From NCBI RefSeq assembly GCF_024814435.1, contig NZ_JANUXY010000001.1:186001-250000 (forward strand): DNA of 64,000 bases, in the 5' to 3' direction. Under the pieces are notes generated by a model. The model saw only the letters and a list, made by a program, of their open reading frames with translations, searched no databases and was not told where the DNA came from. Of this stretch, positions 8,272 to 16,947 are shown piece after piece (the stretch's first letter is position 1; each line of letters begins with the position of its first letter). The DNA is from Staphylococcus americanisciuri. GTDB taxonomy: Bacteria; Bacillota; Bacilli; Staphylococcales; Staphylococcaceae. Position numbers and translations under genes: made by a program.

Positions 8272-10986
8272 TTAACATAATCGATGTAACTTAGAACTAT
8301 TTTTATTGAGCTGTTTCAAGCGCTGTTCAAAATCATTAATATCCCCTTGTTGCTGATGATATGATGCAATTGTTTGTTGGAAAAATGATTGAAAACGACT
8401 ACTTACTAAACGATTGTCAAAGGAAACAATAATACCGCAATCTTCTTCATGCCTTAGTAAACGACCGAGTCCTTGTCTAAAACGTGTGACAGCATCTGGT
8501 AAGATATAATCTTTAAAGATATTAGAAAATTCATCTTTTAACAATAAAGGTTTTGTTGCGTGTTGATTCATAAATGGTAATTTGGCAATCATCACACATT
8601 TAACCCCTGATGCTTGGTAATCAAAACCTTCAAAGAAAGCACTTGTTCCTAATAAAATCGCCTTGTCAAAGTGATTAAACTGCTGTACGATTTTGTAATT
8701 TTGACTTTGTTGTTGTGCAAGAATGACGTAATCATCAAATGCTGAAATTTCATTCAAATATTCCATAACAGTATAGAGCATTTGGTAGTTTGTAAATAAA
8801 ACCAAACATTTACCTTCTATCGTCGTAACGTAGCGCGTGATATAGTCGACTATGATTTCAATGTAGCGTTTGTGATTGTGATGCTGATAAGGCTCAATAT
8901 CAGTTGGTACGAAAATGTAGCCATTGTCATGTTTTACAGGTTGTGACTGAATTTGATACACATTAAAAGCTGTCTCATCTTGAAACCAATTTTTGAATGC
9001 ACTGAATGATTGATTAAAAGTCAATGTTCCTGAGATAAATGTTAATGACTGATACTGTAGTAGTATCTGTTCGGTCAATATCGTTTTAACATCTGTATGT
9101 TTAATATGCAGTTTTATAGTTGATTTTTGATCAAGATTTTTTAATGAAATATAAAAGATACTGTTTCTTTTTAAGCCATCTTCAATAGGTTTTAATTGAG
9201 ACACAATATAGAGCAATTGTTTTCTTAATGTTTTAACGGTCTTATGCTTAATATTGTCAAAATGCAACAGTGTCAGATGTATTTTTTTTATAAGTCGATG
9301 AATATCTGGTAACAATGTGTCACTTGATATGTCGTAAACATAATACAGTTTGGATGATTCATCGTTGTGTATTTTGTCTGTTGGTATCGAGTTGAATAGC
9401 CGTTCGAATAGTGCGTCATTCATATCATGTATTTCGATAATATCTTGCTTGATTTTGAATATATTCATTGACGGCATATCTAGTTGCTCTGAGATTCGTC
9501 GTTGTTCTAACTGGTCGATTTGAGATAATAATTTTTCATTTTCTGTTTTGCCTATTAAACCGAGCTGATATTTAATATCTGCATAGCCAATTTGATGAAC
9601 AGCACAATCTATCGCATAGTCAGGAAGGCGATGCGCCTCATCAATAATACAATGATCGAATAGTTGATAAATTGTATTCTCAGATGATGAACGTAATAAG
9701 TGTGCATGGTTCGTAATCCCTATTTGGATGTTCGGTGCATTTAAACGAATCTGCTGATAATAATCAATATCTTTACGCATAGGGACATATGTTTCAATCT
9801 TCTGGTCAATATATAATTTGACACCACCACGTAGATTGAGCTCGTGAATATCACCGGTATCTGTTTCAAGCAGCCATAGTAACAATTGCATTTTTAACAT
9901 ATTGACTTCATAGTTAGTTGTTTCATCATTTAATATTTGATACACAAGCCCCAACGATATGTAGTCACGCTTACTTTTAATAATGCATGCATTGAGTTTA
10001 ATGTTTAATGCACGGTTGATAAGCGGAATGTCTTTGTCTATTAATTGATATTGTAAAAGTTTCGTATTTGTCGAAATCATGACATGTTCGCCAGTTTCGA
10101 TGTAGTACATTAATGCTGCAATAAGATATGCTAATGACTTACCGCTACCTGTCTCAGCTTCAATCAGGGCTGTATCGTTCTGCATCAGTTGATTATAAAT
10201 AACTTCACTCAAATAGCGCTGGTCTTCTCGGTATTGATATCCTGCGTAGTTAATGATGGTTTCATATAATGTCGCCAAATCATCATTAAAGTTAATGATT
10301 GGTTTTTCAAATGATGTAGCAGGCTTGTAATAGATATGGTTAAACTTTGCTAAATGACGTGTAGTCGTATGTGCATCACAATGATGGTGAACAAGTTCAA
10401 AAAAGTAATCCTGCAATTGATATTTTAGGTTTTTGCTCAGGTAGAATAATTGTTTTTTCGTATCTATCGGCACAGCATCAAACTTTTTGAATGCATGGAT
10501 CATTATTTTGGCTGTTGTTTCAGCATCTTCATCTGCGCGATGTGCCCGGGCTAGTGGAATGTTCAATGATTGCGCGAGCTCGCTGAGTTGATAACTTTTT
10601 TCAGATGGAAATGCGATTTTGAATAGCTCTAAAGTATCAATGACTTTACGCGGCTGATAGTCAATATAACATTGTTCAAAAGACGCTTTTAAGAAATTGA
10701 GGTCAAAGTTCACATTGTGTGCTACAAAGACACAGCCTTGTAATTGCTGGAAAATATCATCAGCAACTTCATGAAAATAAGGTGCTTGAGTAAGCATATC
10801 ATTTTCAATTGAAGTCAATGCTTGGATAAACGTCGGGATTTCTTTGTCTGTTTTGATCATTGTGTGGTATTTACCAACAATTTGGTACTGTTCAACAAAG
10901 ACAATACCAATCTGTATAATGTCATCTATATCAGTTTGATTCCCCGTTGTTTCCAAATCTATGACAGCGTATCTTGGGGTGTTCAA
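8272..10986 (-). CDS. dinG: DinG-type 3'-5' exonuclease/helicase
   Basis: The 904-residue fusion has an N-terminal DEDDh exonuclease (YAVIDLETTG, HNVNFDLNFL and HRADEDAETT) joined to an XPD-like superfamily 2 helicase (Walker A AETGSGKSLAYL, DEAH box IIDEAHRL, motif VI RQGLGRLLRHEED). This exonuclease-fused form is typical of staphylococci and Bacillus. The Cys pattern of the E. coli DinG iron-sulfur cluster is not evident; staphylococcal DinG is known to act mainly as a nuclease. The TTG at 10986 with AGGAGG nine bases upstream is preferred over an upstream ATG. Confidence 0.93.
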   Translation of the reverse strand: MNTPRYAVIDLETTGNQTDIDDIIQIGIVFVEQYQIVGKYHTMIKTDKEIPTFIQALTSIENDMLTQAPYFHEVADDIFQQLQGCVFVAHNVNFDLNFLKASFEQCYIDYQPRKVIDTLELFKIAFPSEKSYQLSELAQSLNIPLARAHRADEDAETTAKIMIHAFKKFDAVPIDTKKQLFYLSKNLKYQLQDYFFELVHHHCDAHTTTRHLAKFNHIYYKPATSFEKPIINFNDDLATLYETIINYAGYQYREDQRYLSEVIYNQLMQNDTALIEAETGSGKSLAYLIAALMYYIETGEHVMISTNTKLLQYQLIDKDIPLINRALNIKLNACIIKSKRDYISLGLVYQILNDETTNYEVNMLKMQLLLWLLETDTGDIHELNLRGGVKLYIDQKIETYVPMRKDIDYYQQIRLNAPNIQIGITNHAHLLRSSSENTIYQLFDHCIIDEAHRLPDYAIDCAVHQIGYADIKYQLGLIGKTENEKLLSQIDQLEQRRISEQLDMPSMNIFKIKQDIIEIHDMNDALFERLFNSIPTDKIHNDESSKLYYVYDISSDTLLPDIHRLIKKIHLTLLHFDNIKHKTVKTLRKQLLYIVSQLKPIEDGLKRNSIFYISLKNLDQKSTIKLHIKHTDVKTILTEQILLQYQSLTFISGTLTFNQSFSAFKNWFQDETAFNVYQIQSQPVKHDNGYIFVPTDIEPYQHHNHKRYIEIIVDYITRYVTTIEGKCLVLFTNYQMLYTVMEYLNEISAFDDYVILAQQQSQNYKIVQQFNHFDKAILLGTSAFFEGFDYQASGVKCVMIAKLPFMNQHATKPLLLKDEFSNIFKDYILPDAVTRFRQGLGRLLRHEEDCGIIVSFDNRLVSSRFQSFFQQTIASYHQQQGDINDFEQRLKQLNKNSSKLHRLC

Positions 10987-11014
10987 TCGAATTGACCTCC
11001 TTTCGTTATAAACT

Positions 11015-11989
11015 TTACGGTAACTCGATATCAGCACTCATCAAGCGATATAAGTTCCCTTCTTCATCGACAACGTGTAAAAAGCCGTCGTCGTCTATCT
11101 GTATAACTTTACCATAAAATTGCTTCTGCCCTTCTGTAAAGCGCAAACGGCGATTCCAAATATTGGATACATCAATATATTCAGCTTTAATAGTACTAAA
11201 GGGTTCAGTTAAAAATTGTTGAAAGCGTTGTTCAATATTGATAAGTAAATCGTGTAGAAACGTATAGCGTTCAACATCATTGTCGCGGTGTAATCGAATA
11301 CTTGTAGCTTGAATGGGCTCGGACGTATCAAAATCCTCCAACTGTTGATTAACATTAATGCCAATCCCACAAACGACAGCTTCAATGCCATCTGGATTTG
11401 CAATCATTTCGGTTAAAAAGCCACATACTTTACAATCACCAATATAAATGTCGTTTGGCCATTTTACGGAAACTGGCTCATCCACATATTGCTGAACTGT
11501 ATTGCAGATGGCTAAAGATATAAATAAATTGAAAGTAGTCAGCATAGAGAAAGGGATATTTGGACGTAACACGAGTGTCATCCAAATGCCGCGCCCTTTT
11601 GCAGATTGCCAGCGACGTTTAAAACGCCCTTTCCCAGCTGTTTGTTCATCACTCAAAATTAACATAGTATCTGAATGATCAATAAGTGTACGCTTTGCGA
11701 CATCTTGCGTAGATGTGACAGAATCATATGTTTGAATGCGTGTAATCAATTGTTGATCGCTTAAAAGTCCTTCTAATATGCCTGTATACCATGTTGCTGG
11801 ATAGGCGTTTAAACGGTGTCCTTTGTTATGAACAGAATCAATGGATACATCTTCTAGTTTTAATTGATCCATCACTTTTTTCACACTCATACGTGAAATG
11901 TTTAGCTGCTCTGCAATTGCTTGTCCAGAAAGATAATTCGGCTGCGCTTTAGTTAGCAAGCTAAGGATGGCATCACGATATTTTGACAT
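11015..11989 (-). CDS. birA: Biotin-protein ligase / biotin repressor BirA
   Basis: Attaches biotin to carboxylases and represses biotin genes. The 324-residue protein has an N-terminal winged helix (LSGQAIAEQLNISRMSVKKV). The ligase domain shows QTAGKGRFKRRWQSAKGRG, the biotinyl-AMP loop near 115-130, and KWPNDIYIGDCKVCGFL. A C-terminal SH3-like domain follows. The ATG at 11989 overlaps the end of cca by 17 bases, so cca and birA are co-transcribed. Confidence 0.95.
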   Translation of the reverse strand: MSKYRDAILSLLTKAQPNYLSGQAIAEQLNISRMSVKKVMDQLKLEDVSIDSVHNKGHRLNAYPATWYTGILEGLLSDQQLITRIQTYDSVTSTQDVAKRTLIDHSDTMLILSDEQTAGKGRFKRRWQSAKGRGIWMTLVLRPNIPFSMLTTFNLFISLAICNTVQQYVDEPVSVKWPNDIYIGDCKVCGFLTEMIANPDGIEAVVCGIGINVNQQLEDFDTSEPIQATSIRLHRDNDVERYTFLHDLLINIEQRFQQFLTEPFSTIKAEYIDVSNIWNRRLRFTEGQKQFYGKVIQIDDDGFLHVVDEEGNLYRLMSADIELP

Positions 11990-13184
11990 TAGCTCTCACC
12001 CATTCAATAATTTCTTGTTTATCATTTGCTATTTGTTGCTGGACGACTGCACATTCTGCAAGTCGTAATGCATCTTTAAGCCATGGACCAGCCTTTTTGT
12101 CGAAAGCTGATATTAACATTTTACCATCAATTGCGAGTTGTTGACGGTTAGTAATTGAAAGTGTATTCCAAGTCTCAGTGATGGTTTGACCATTAAAGAG
12201 AAGTGCTGATGGCTGTGGTATATTATTTTCTTGGAGCAATGGTTGAATTGCTAGTATTTCATTGCACAATGCGAGTCCATAGTCGTAAACGAATTGTTGG
12301 AGTGCTTGTTTGGAAGTGAGTGTCAGCACTTCTTGAACTGCTCGCAATAATCGTTCTGCATGTTTGATTTCATCTTTGCTGCGTTTGAGTTGTTTGGTTT
12401 TCACAGATTGTGTCGATTGGTACATGACAATCGCTAAAAATTGAGGTAACGTAACGGGCGATGAGATTTGTATATGTTTCATAGGCATGTCTTTAAAGTA
12501 GACGATATGATCCCAAATGTGCAGATCTGCTAGTGTAGTGAAAGTTTTAATAACATGTGCACCATTCAAGAGCTTCTCTAATTCAACCATTATGCGTTCA
12601 ATGGCTAAATGAGAAATATCAGCAGCTCGTTCAGCCATTGCATTATAAGTTTGAGTATCAATTGTAAAACCTAGTTGTGCTTGGAAACGCAGCCCTCTGA
12701 GTATTCGAAGCGCATCTTCTTCAAAGCGTGCATGTGGATCGCCTACTGTACGAATTAACTGGTTATTAATATCTTGTTGGCCCTCGAAATAGTCTAAAAC
12801 ATTAAAGTGCTGATCCATTGCAATGGCATTAATTGTAAAGTCGCGTCGTTCAACATCTTGATATAAATCTCGAACAAATGAAACGTGACTTGGACGACGA
12901 TGATCGAGATAGACGCCTTCAGTACGAAAGGTTGTTATCTCATAATTAATACCATTCCACACGACGTTGATAGTGCCATGCTCTTTGCCTACTGGAATGG
13001 TATGTACAAATAAAGCTTCAATTTCATCAGGTGTTGCATTTGTTGTTATATCGATATCATTAATAGGGCGCCCCATTAAAAAATCACGTACAGAGCCGCC
13101 GACAAAATAAGCTTCATAACCGTGGTCTGTTAATTGTTGCATTACAGGTAGTGCATCTAGAAATAGTGTTTTGTCATTCGTCAT
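11973..13184 (-). CDS. cca: CCA-adding tRNA nucleotidyltransferase
   Basis: Adds the 3' CCA end to tRNAs. The 403-residue class II enzyme has FVGGSVRDFLMGRPINDIDITT (GGxxR plus the catalytic DxD, about 27-48), VERRDFTINAIAMD, the template motif EEDALRILRGLRFQAQLGF, and a helical tail. It lies in the bshA-cca-birA block, overlapping both neighbours (11 bases with bshA), an order shared with Bacillus. Confidence 0.96.
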   Translation of the reverse strand: MTNDKTLFLDALPVMQQLTDHGYEAYFVGGSVRDFLMGRPINDIDITTNATPDEIEALFVHTIPVGKEHGTINVVWNGINYEITTFRTEGVYLDHRRPSHVSFVRDLYQDVERRDFTINAIAMDQHFNVLDYFEGQQDINNQLIRTVGDPHARFEEDALRILRGLRFQAQLGFTIDTQTYNAMAERAADISHLAIERIMVELEKLLNGAHVIKTFTTLADLHIWDHIVYFKDMPMKHIQISSPVTLPQFLAIVMYQSTQSVKTKQLKRSKDEIKHAERLLRAVQEVLTLTSKQALQQFVYDYGLALCNEILAIQPLLQENNIPQPSALLFNGQTITETWNTLSITNRQQLAIDGKMLISAFDKKAGPWLKDALRLAECAVVQQQIANDKQEIIEWVRANVKIS

Positions 13185-14307
13185 GTTTATCTCCTACCAT
13201 GTTCTGATAGTATGTTTCATATTGATCAGCAATAATAGATGAGTGAAAGCGTTGTTGTATATCATGTAACATATTTTGTTGTAATGTTGCATAAAGTGTT
13301 GGGTTAGATAATAGCTTTAATGCATAGTTTGCAGCACTTTGACTATCTCCTATATCTACTAAATAGCCTGTTTCTCCATGATGGATGACTTCTTGTATTC
13401 CACCAGCACGTGTGCCAATAGGTACAACACCTGTGGTCATCGCTTCAAGCAATGTCAAACCAAAACTTTCTTTTTCACTCATTAACAGTACCAAGTCAGA
13501 TATTTGATAGAAATTACTCATACAATCTTGTTTACCCAAAAAGAGCACATCGTCTAATAAGTCTAAAGCACGCACTTTTTCGCGCATATCAAGCAATTCC
13601 GGACCATCTCCAATCAACAACAACTTAGCTTTAGTCTGTTGACGTATTAGATGGAACGTATCAATAATCGTATCAATGCGTTTGACCTTTCTAAAGTTAG
13701 AAACATGAATAATGACTTTTTCATCTTCAGCAATACCATAACTGCTTTTCAATTCAGCATTGTAGCCTCTAGGAAATTCAGATTCCCGTACAAAGTTATA
13801 GATTGGTACAATTTCTTTGTTCGGCTGAATGATATCATATGTTTCCTTCATAAGTGATTCACTAACACTTGTTACAACATCACTCTGTTCGATACCGAAT
13901 TTGATGGCATTGCGTAATGCATGATCGTAACCAAGGACAGTTATATCTGTTCCGTGCAATGTTGTCATGATTTTTATGTCTTTGCCTGACATTTGACGTG
14001 CAAGAATACCACAAATTGCATGAGGTATTGCGTAATGCATATGCAATACATCTAGGTCATATTCATTGATGACATTAGCAATCTTTGTACTGAGTGAGAT
14101 GTCATAAGGAGGATATTGAAAAACTGCGTATTGATTTACATCTACTTGATGAAATGTGATGTTAGGAATCGGTTTGTTAAGACGAAATGGCATATTGGAT
14201 GTAATAAAGTGAACTTCATGTCCACGCTCAGCCATTAAAATACCGAGTTCTGTAGCTATAACACCTGATCCACCGATAGATGGGTAGCATGTGATACCGA
14301 TTTTCAT
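13174..14307 (-). CDS. bshA: N-acetyl-alpha-D-glucosaminyl L-malate synthase (bacillithiol step 1)
   Basis: A GT4-family glycosyltransferase joining UDP-GlcNAc to L-malate, the first step to bacillithiol, the main low-molecular-weight thiol of staphylococci. The 377-residue protein has CYPSIGGSGVIATELG at the N terminus and DVLHMHYAIPHAICGILARQ. The UDP-binding half contains VSNFRKVKRIDTII and SEKESFGLTLLEAMTTGVVPIGTRAGGIQEVI. First gene of bshA-cca-birA. Other bacillithiol-system genes here are ypdA and brxB. Confidence 0.94.
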   Translation of the reverse strand: MKIGITCYPSIGGSGVIATELGILMAERGHEVHFITSNMPFRLNKPIPNITFHQVDVNQYAVFQYPPYDISLSTKIANVINEYDLDVLHMHYAIPHAICGILARQMSGKDIKIMTTLHGTDITVLGYDHALRNAIKFGIEQSDVVTSVSESLMKETYDIIQPNKEIVPIYNFVRESEFPRGYNAELKSSYGIAEDEKVIIHVSNFRKVKRIDTIIDTFHLIRQQTKAKLLLIGDGPELLDMREKVRALDLLDDVLFLGKQDCMSNFYQISDLVLLMSEKESFGLTLLEAMTTGVVPIGTRAGGIQEVIHHGETGYLVDIGDSQSAANYALKLLSNPTLYATLQQNMLHDIQQRFHSSIIADQYETYYQNMVGDKHDE

Positions 14308-14321
14308 AGGAAAGACCTCCT

Positions 14322-14642
14322 TTATTTTCTCTCAAAGCGATCTTTGTCGCGTGTGTTAAACTTATGCATCGTTTGATTGAAACTTTCTGTCATATCAATA
14401 TTTAATGAATTAGCTATGCAGAGTAGGACGAATAAATTGTCTCCTAACTCCGCTTCAATTGTATTCGTCTCTTCCGTCTCTTTTTTACGCTTCTCGCCAT
14501 AATAATGGTTAATCTCACGGGCGAGTTCTCCAACTTCTTCAGTCATACGAGCTAAGTTAGCCAATGGGGAAAAGTACCCTGCTTTGAATTGTGAGATATA
14601 AGCATCTACTTCTTGTTGCATCTCATACATAGATTTTGACAT
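14322..14642 (-). CDS. MazG-like NTP pyrophosphohydrolase (YpjD family)
   Basis: A 106-residue all-helical MazG-family pyrophosphohydrolase. Such proteins hydrolyse (d)NTPs to monophosphates, probably as housekeeping. The metal-binding acidic pattern is EEVGELAREI ... IEAELGDNLFVLLCIAN (E-x2-E ... E-x2-D). The ATG at 14642 follows AGAGGTCATATC; an upstream in-frame start at 14666 has no ribosome site. A promoter is visible at 14675-14703. It precedes bshA by 14 bases, as ypjD precedes the bsh genes in Bacillus. The preferred substrate is unknown. Confidence 0.88.
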   Translation of the reverse strand: MSKSMYEMQQEVDAYISQFKAGYFSPLANLARMTEEVGELAREINHYYGEKRKKETEETNTIEAELGDNLFVLLCIANSLNIDMTESFNQTMHKFNTRDKDRFERK

Positions 14643-14674
14643 GATATGACCTCTTTCTATTAACATTCTCTTTT

Positions 14675-14703
14675 ATATTACATGTATCTGACGTGTTGAG
14701 CAA
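14675..14703 (-). promoter_or_regulatory. Sigma-A-type promoter of mazG
   Basis: On the minus strand TTGCTC (14703-14698) is separated by 17 bases from TAATAT (14680-14675), about 35 bases ahead of the mazG ATG. Confidence 0.55.
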
Positions 14704-14786
14704 TTCAAGACACTTATTGGAAAAACAAAAAATTCAATACAAATAGTTACCGCTTTTTGCGATTGATAGGGGCTGAACAACCTAAA

Positions 14787-14816
14787 AAAAGAAGCGTTTT
14801 GCACGCCTCTTTTTAC
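14787..14816. terminator. Orphan bidirectional hairpin
   Basis: GAAGCGT / ACGCCTC (one G-U pair) forms a short-looped stem flanked by seven A/T bases on both sides, the form of an intrinsic terminator on either strand. No coding gene ends here; the metallopeptidase already has its own hairpin 180 bases away. Confidence 0.6.
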
Positions 14817-14993
14817 GATGCAATATTCATTTTTATATCTGTGCTACAACGCTGATTATGTATTACATATAGTTTAACAGTAACAAGTACTTACTGCAAT
14901 CTCTTGAATGAATCTTTAGCTAGGTGTTAATGTTCAATGACATCCTACAGGCAAACCATAGATACTTATGATTACTGTTAGCTCAATAAACAA

Positions 14994-15020
14994 AGAGCCG
15001 AAACATAGCGTTTCAGCTCT
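14994..15020 (-). terminator. Terminator of the zinc metallopeptidase gene
   Basis: AGAGCTGAAACG / TGTTTCGGCTCT on the minus strand forms a stem of about 11 bp with a short loop, followed by TTGTTTATTG. It lies five bases after the metallopeptidase stop. Confidence 0.75.
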
Positions 15021-15025
15021 ATTGA

Positions 15026-15721
15026 TTATTCTGCAGAGCGAGCCATTAAGATAAAACGTAAAAGCTCTGCAACTGCGACTGCTGTTGCTGCGACGTATGT
15101 CATCGCTGCTGCACGTAAAACACGACCTGCATGTTTGTATTCTTTTTCATTAACAATCTGCAAGCGTTTGATTTGATTCATTGCACGCTTACTTGCATCA
15201 AACTCAACTGGTAATGTCACAATTGAGAACAATACGGCGAATGCCATTAAGAAAATACCAATCCATAAAGCGGATGTTCCGATTGCCATATGCATCGCTG
15301 TTAATACAATGCCCATCATAATAAAGATATATGATAATGAGCTACCTAAGTTCGCAACTGGTACAAGTGCTGTACGGAAACGCAAGAAGAAGTAGCCTTC
15401 ATAGTGTTGGATTGCATGTCCTACTTCATGAGCCGCAATGGCTGTTCCTGCAACACTTGGTCGATTATAGTTTGCCGGTGATAAAACGACGACTTTATTT
15501 TTTGGATCATAATGGTCTGTTAAAAAACCTTGCCCTTCTTTGACATCTACATCATAGATACCATTGGCATGTAAAATTTCTAATGCGACTTCTCTGCCCG
15601 TTTTGCCGCTAGTTGATCTTACCTTTGAATATTTTTCATAGTTTGATTTCACACTGTGTTGGGCATACATAGGGAGTATCATCAGTACTACAAAATATAG
15701 AATCATTGACATAAAAGACAT
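15026..15721 (-). CDS. Membrane zinc metallopeptidase (YugP family)
   Basis: A 231-residue integral membrane protein of the YugP/neutral zinc metallopeptidase family. It has an N-terminal membrane helix, the zinc motif AAHEVGHAIQH (HExxH, about 95-105), then two or three hydrophobic segments (AALVPVANLGSSLSYIFIMMG and the following helix) and a C-terminal Ala-rich helix. Targets are not established. The ATG at 15721 with AAAGGAGTG upstream is preferred over a GTG at 15730. It has its own terminator. Confidence 0.87.
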   Translation of the reverse strand: MSFMSMILYFVVLMILPMYAQHSVKSNYEKYSKVRSTSGKTGREVALEILHANGIYDVDVKEGQGFLTDHYDPKNKVVVLSPANYNRPSVAGTAIAAHEVGHAIQHYEGYFFLRFRTALVPVANLGSSLSYIFIMMGIVLTAMHMAIGTSALWIGIFLMAFAVLFSIVTLPVEFDASKRAMNQIKRLQIVNEKEYKHAGRVLRAAAMTYVAATAVAVAELLRFILMARSAE

Positions 15722-15772
15722 AGTGTTCACTCCTTTTATTATATTTTACGTGGTTCATGTTGAGGGGTCAAA

Positions 15773-16360
15773 CTATTTACCTGTACGCTGTTTGATTTGC
15801 CATAAAACGATGAGGATTGCAAGCATGGACAGCCAAAAAGCGATATAGCCGATGAAACTTTCATAACTTGTCAATGAACCATAGACAGGATATTGGTGAA
15901 AGGCATAATCAATAACATCATTGTGAGTAACCCAGACAATAGTCACTGCAAAGCTCATAAATGTAAAGCAAAAGCGTGGTAAAAAGAGTAGTGCTTGAAA
16001 CGCCATAATACCATGCGACATGATTAACATGATGCCTGTGAGATAAACCGTATGATCTACTTGAAATAGCATAAAATTCATAATTACTGCCCAGAGGCCA
16101 TATTTGATTAATGTGACAAAGGCAAGTGTATCAATAACGGCTGAGTGTTTATTCAGCAGCCATAAGAGCAAGCTGAGCGATAAAAAAAGCGTTGCAGTCG
16201 GACTATCAGGTACAAACGGCCAAAAATACCAAGGAGTTTGTACGAGTTGTGGTGCGTACCAGATATAACCATAAATTGTTCCTAAAACGTTAGCAGCAAG
16301 CAAAAGATACAAAAAAGGTCTGTGATATAACAATGTTTGGATAAATGATTGAATAGACAT
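15773..16360 (-). CDS. ypjA: DUF1405 membrane protein (YpjA-like)
   Basis: A 195-residue protein with about six hydrophobic segments, matching the DUF1405/YpjA family. Signatures include LGTIYGYIWYAPQL and the WPFVPDSPTATLF motif (about residues 47-59). Function is unknown. It is encoded 25 bases downstream of ypiB, in the run ypiA-ypiB-ypjA, and its distance to the metallopeptidase gene (about 50 bases) allows co-transcription. Confidence 0.82.
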   Translation of the reverse strand: MSIQSFIQTLLYHRPFLYLLLAANVLGTIYGYIWYAPQLVQTPWYFWPFVPDSPTATLFLSLSLLLWLLNKHSAVIDTLAFVTLIKYGLWAVIMNFMLFQVDHTVYLTGIMLIMSHGIMAFQALLFLPRFCFTFMSFAVTIVWVTHNDVIDYAFHQYPVYGSLTSYESFIGYIAFWLSMLAILIVLWQIKQRTGK

Positions 16361-16385
16361 TGTATTTACCTCTTTATATGTGATT

Positions 16386-16946
16386 TCATAAGTGACGCTT
16401 CCGTAATTTTAATGTATTGCGGAGACGGGAACAACGATAGAATGTGTCGGCATCATGCATCATTAAGCTCATATCAATCTGTGATGACAGCATATCTAAT
16501 AATTGTTGTTCTGTCTCTTGAGAAAGTGATAAATAATAAAGATCTTGTAAATATTCAGATGGATCCGTTTTGTCCAAGAGCTGACACAATACGATTTGAT
16601 CTAACAATGGATCTCTACGCTTATCATCAAAAAGTTGAAGTTTTATATCGATAGTTTGAGTTGTATGAATAACATCTTGAAAGATTTGATCAGAGTTTAT
16701 CAATGTACGTTCATTGTTTATAAACTGTATAGCATGTTGCTTCGATGTATGGGCTGTCAAAATGAGTGTCGGATGTTGTTCGATGATATGATCAACAAAA
16801 TGTATTTTATTAAGTAACTGCATATCAGCTTTAATATAATTGAGCAACCAAACACTAATACGTGATTTGAATGTGTATGTTGTTAGCAAATATGCAATCA
16901 ATTGTTGTTTTAATTGCTGAAGTGAGGTCTCAAACATATTGTTCAT
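16386..16946 (-). CDS. ypiB: UPF0302 protein YpiB
   Basis: A 186-residue soluble protein of the UPF0302 (YpiB) family, whose function is unclear. The visible core is LTTYTFKSRISVWLLNYIK, then ILTAHTSKQHAIQFIN and a C-terminal region with IDMSLMMHDADTFYRCSRLRN. The start is uncertain: ATGs at 16946 and 16937 have no good ribosome site. The first lies two bases past the ypiA stop, so translation is probably coupled to ypiA. Confidence 0.8.
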   Translation of the reverse strand: MNNMFETSLQQLKQQLIAYLLTTYTFKSRISVWLLNYIKADMQLLNKIHFVDHIIEQHPTLILTAHTSKQHAIQFINNERTLINSDQIFQDVIHTTQTIDIKLQLFDDKRRDPLLDQIVLCQLLDKTDPSEYLQDLYYLSLSQETEQQLLDMLSSQIDMSLMMHDADTFYRCSRLRNTLKLRKRHL

Positions 16947-16947
16947 C

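Larger units (their letters stand above)
14643..15025. other. Gene-poor stretch between mazG and the metallopeptidase
   Basis: About 380 bases with no convincing reading frame. It holds the mazG promoter (14675-14703), an orphan bidirectional hairpin (14787-14816) and the metallopeptidase terminator (14994-15020). The roughly 170 bases between the two hairpins are unexplained. Confidence 0.6.

Noticed and set aside
14322-14642. mazG-like gene as an antiphage dNTP-depletion factor or toxin-antitoxin part
   Set aside because: It sits in its usual place before bshA, with no toxin partner; housekeeping nucleotide cleaning is more likely.
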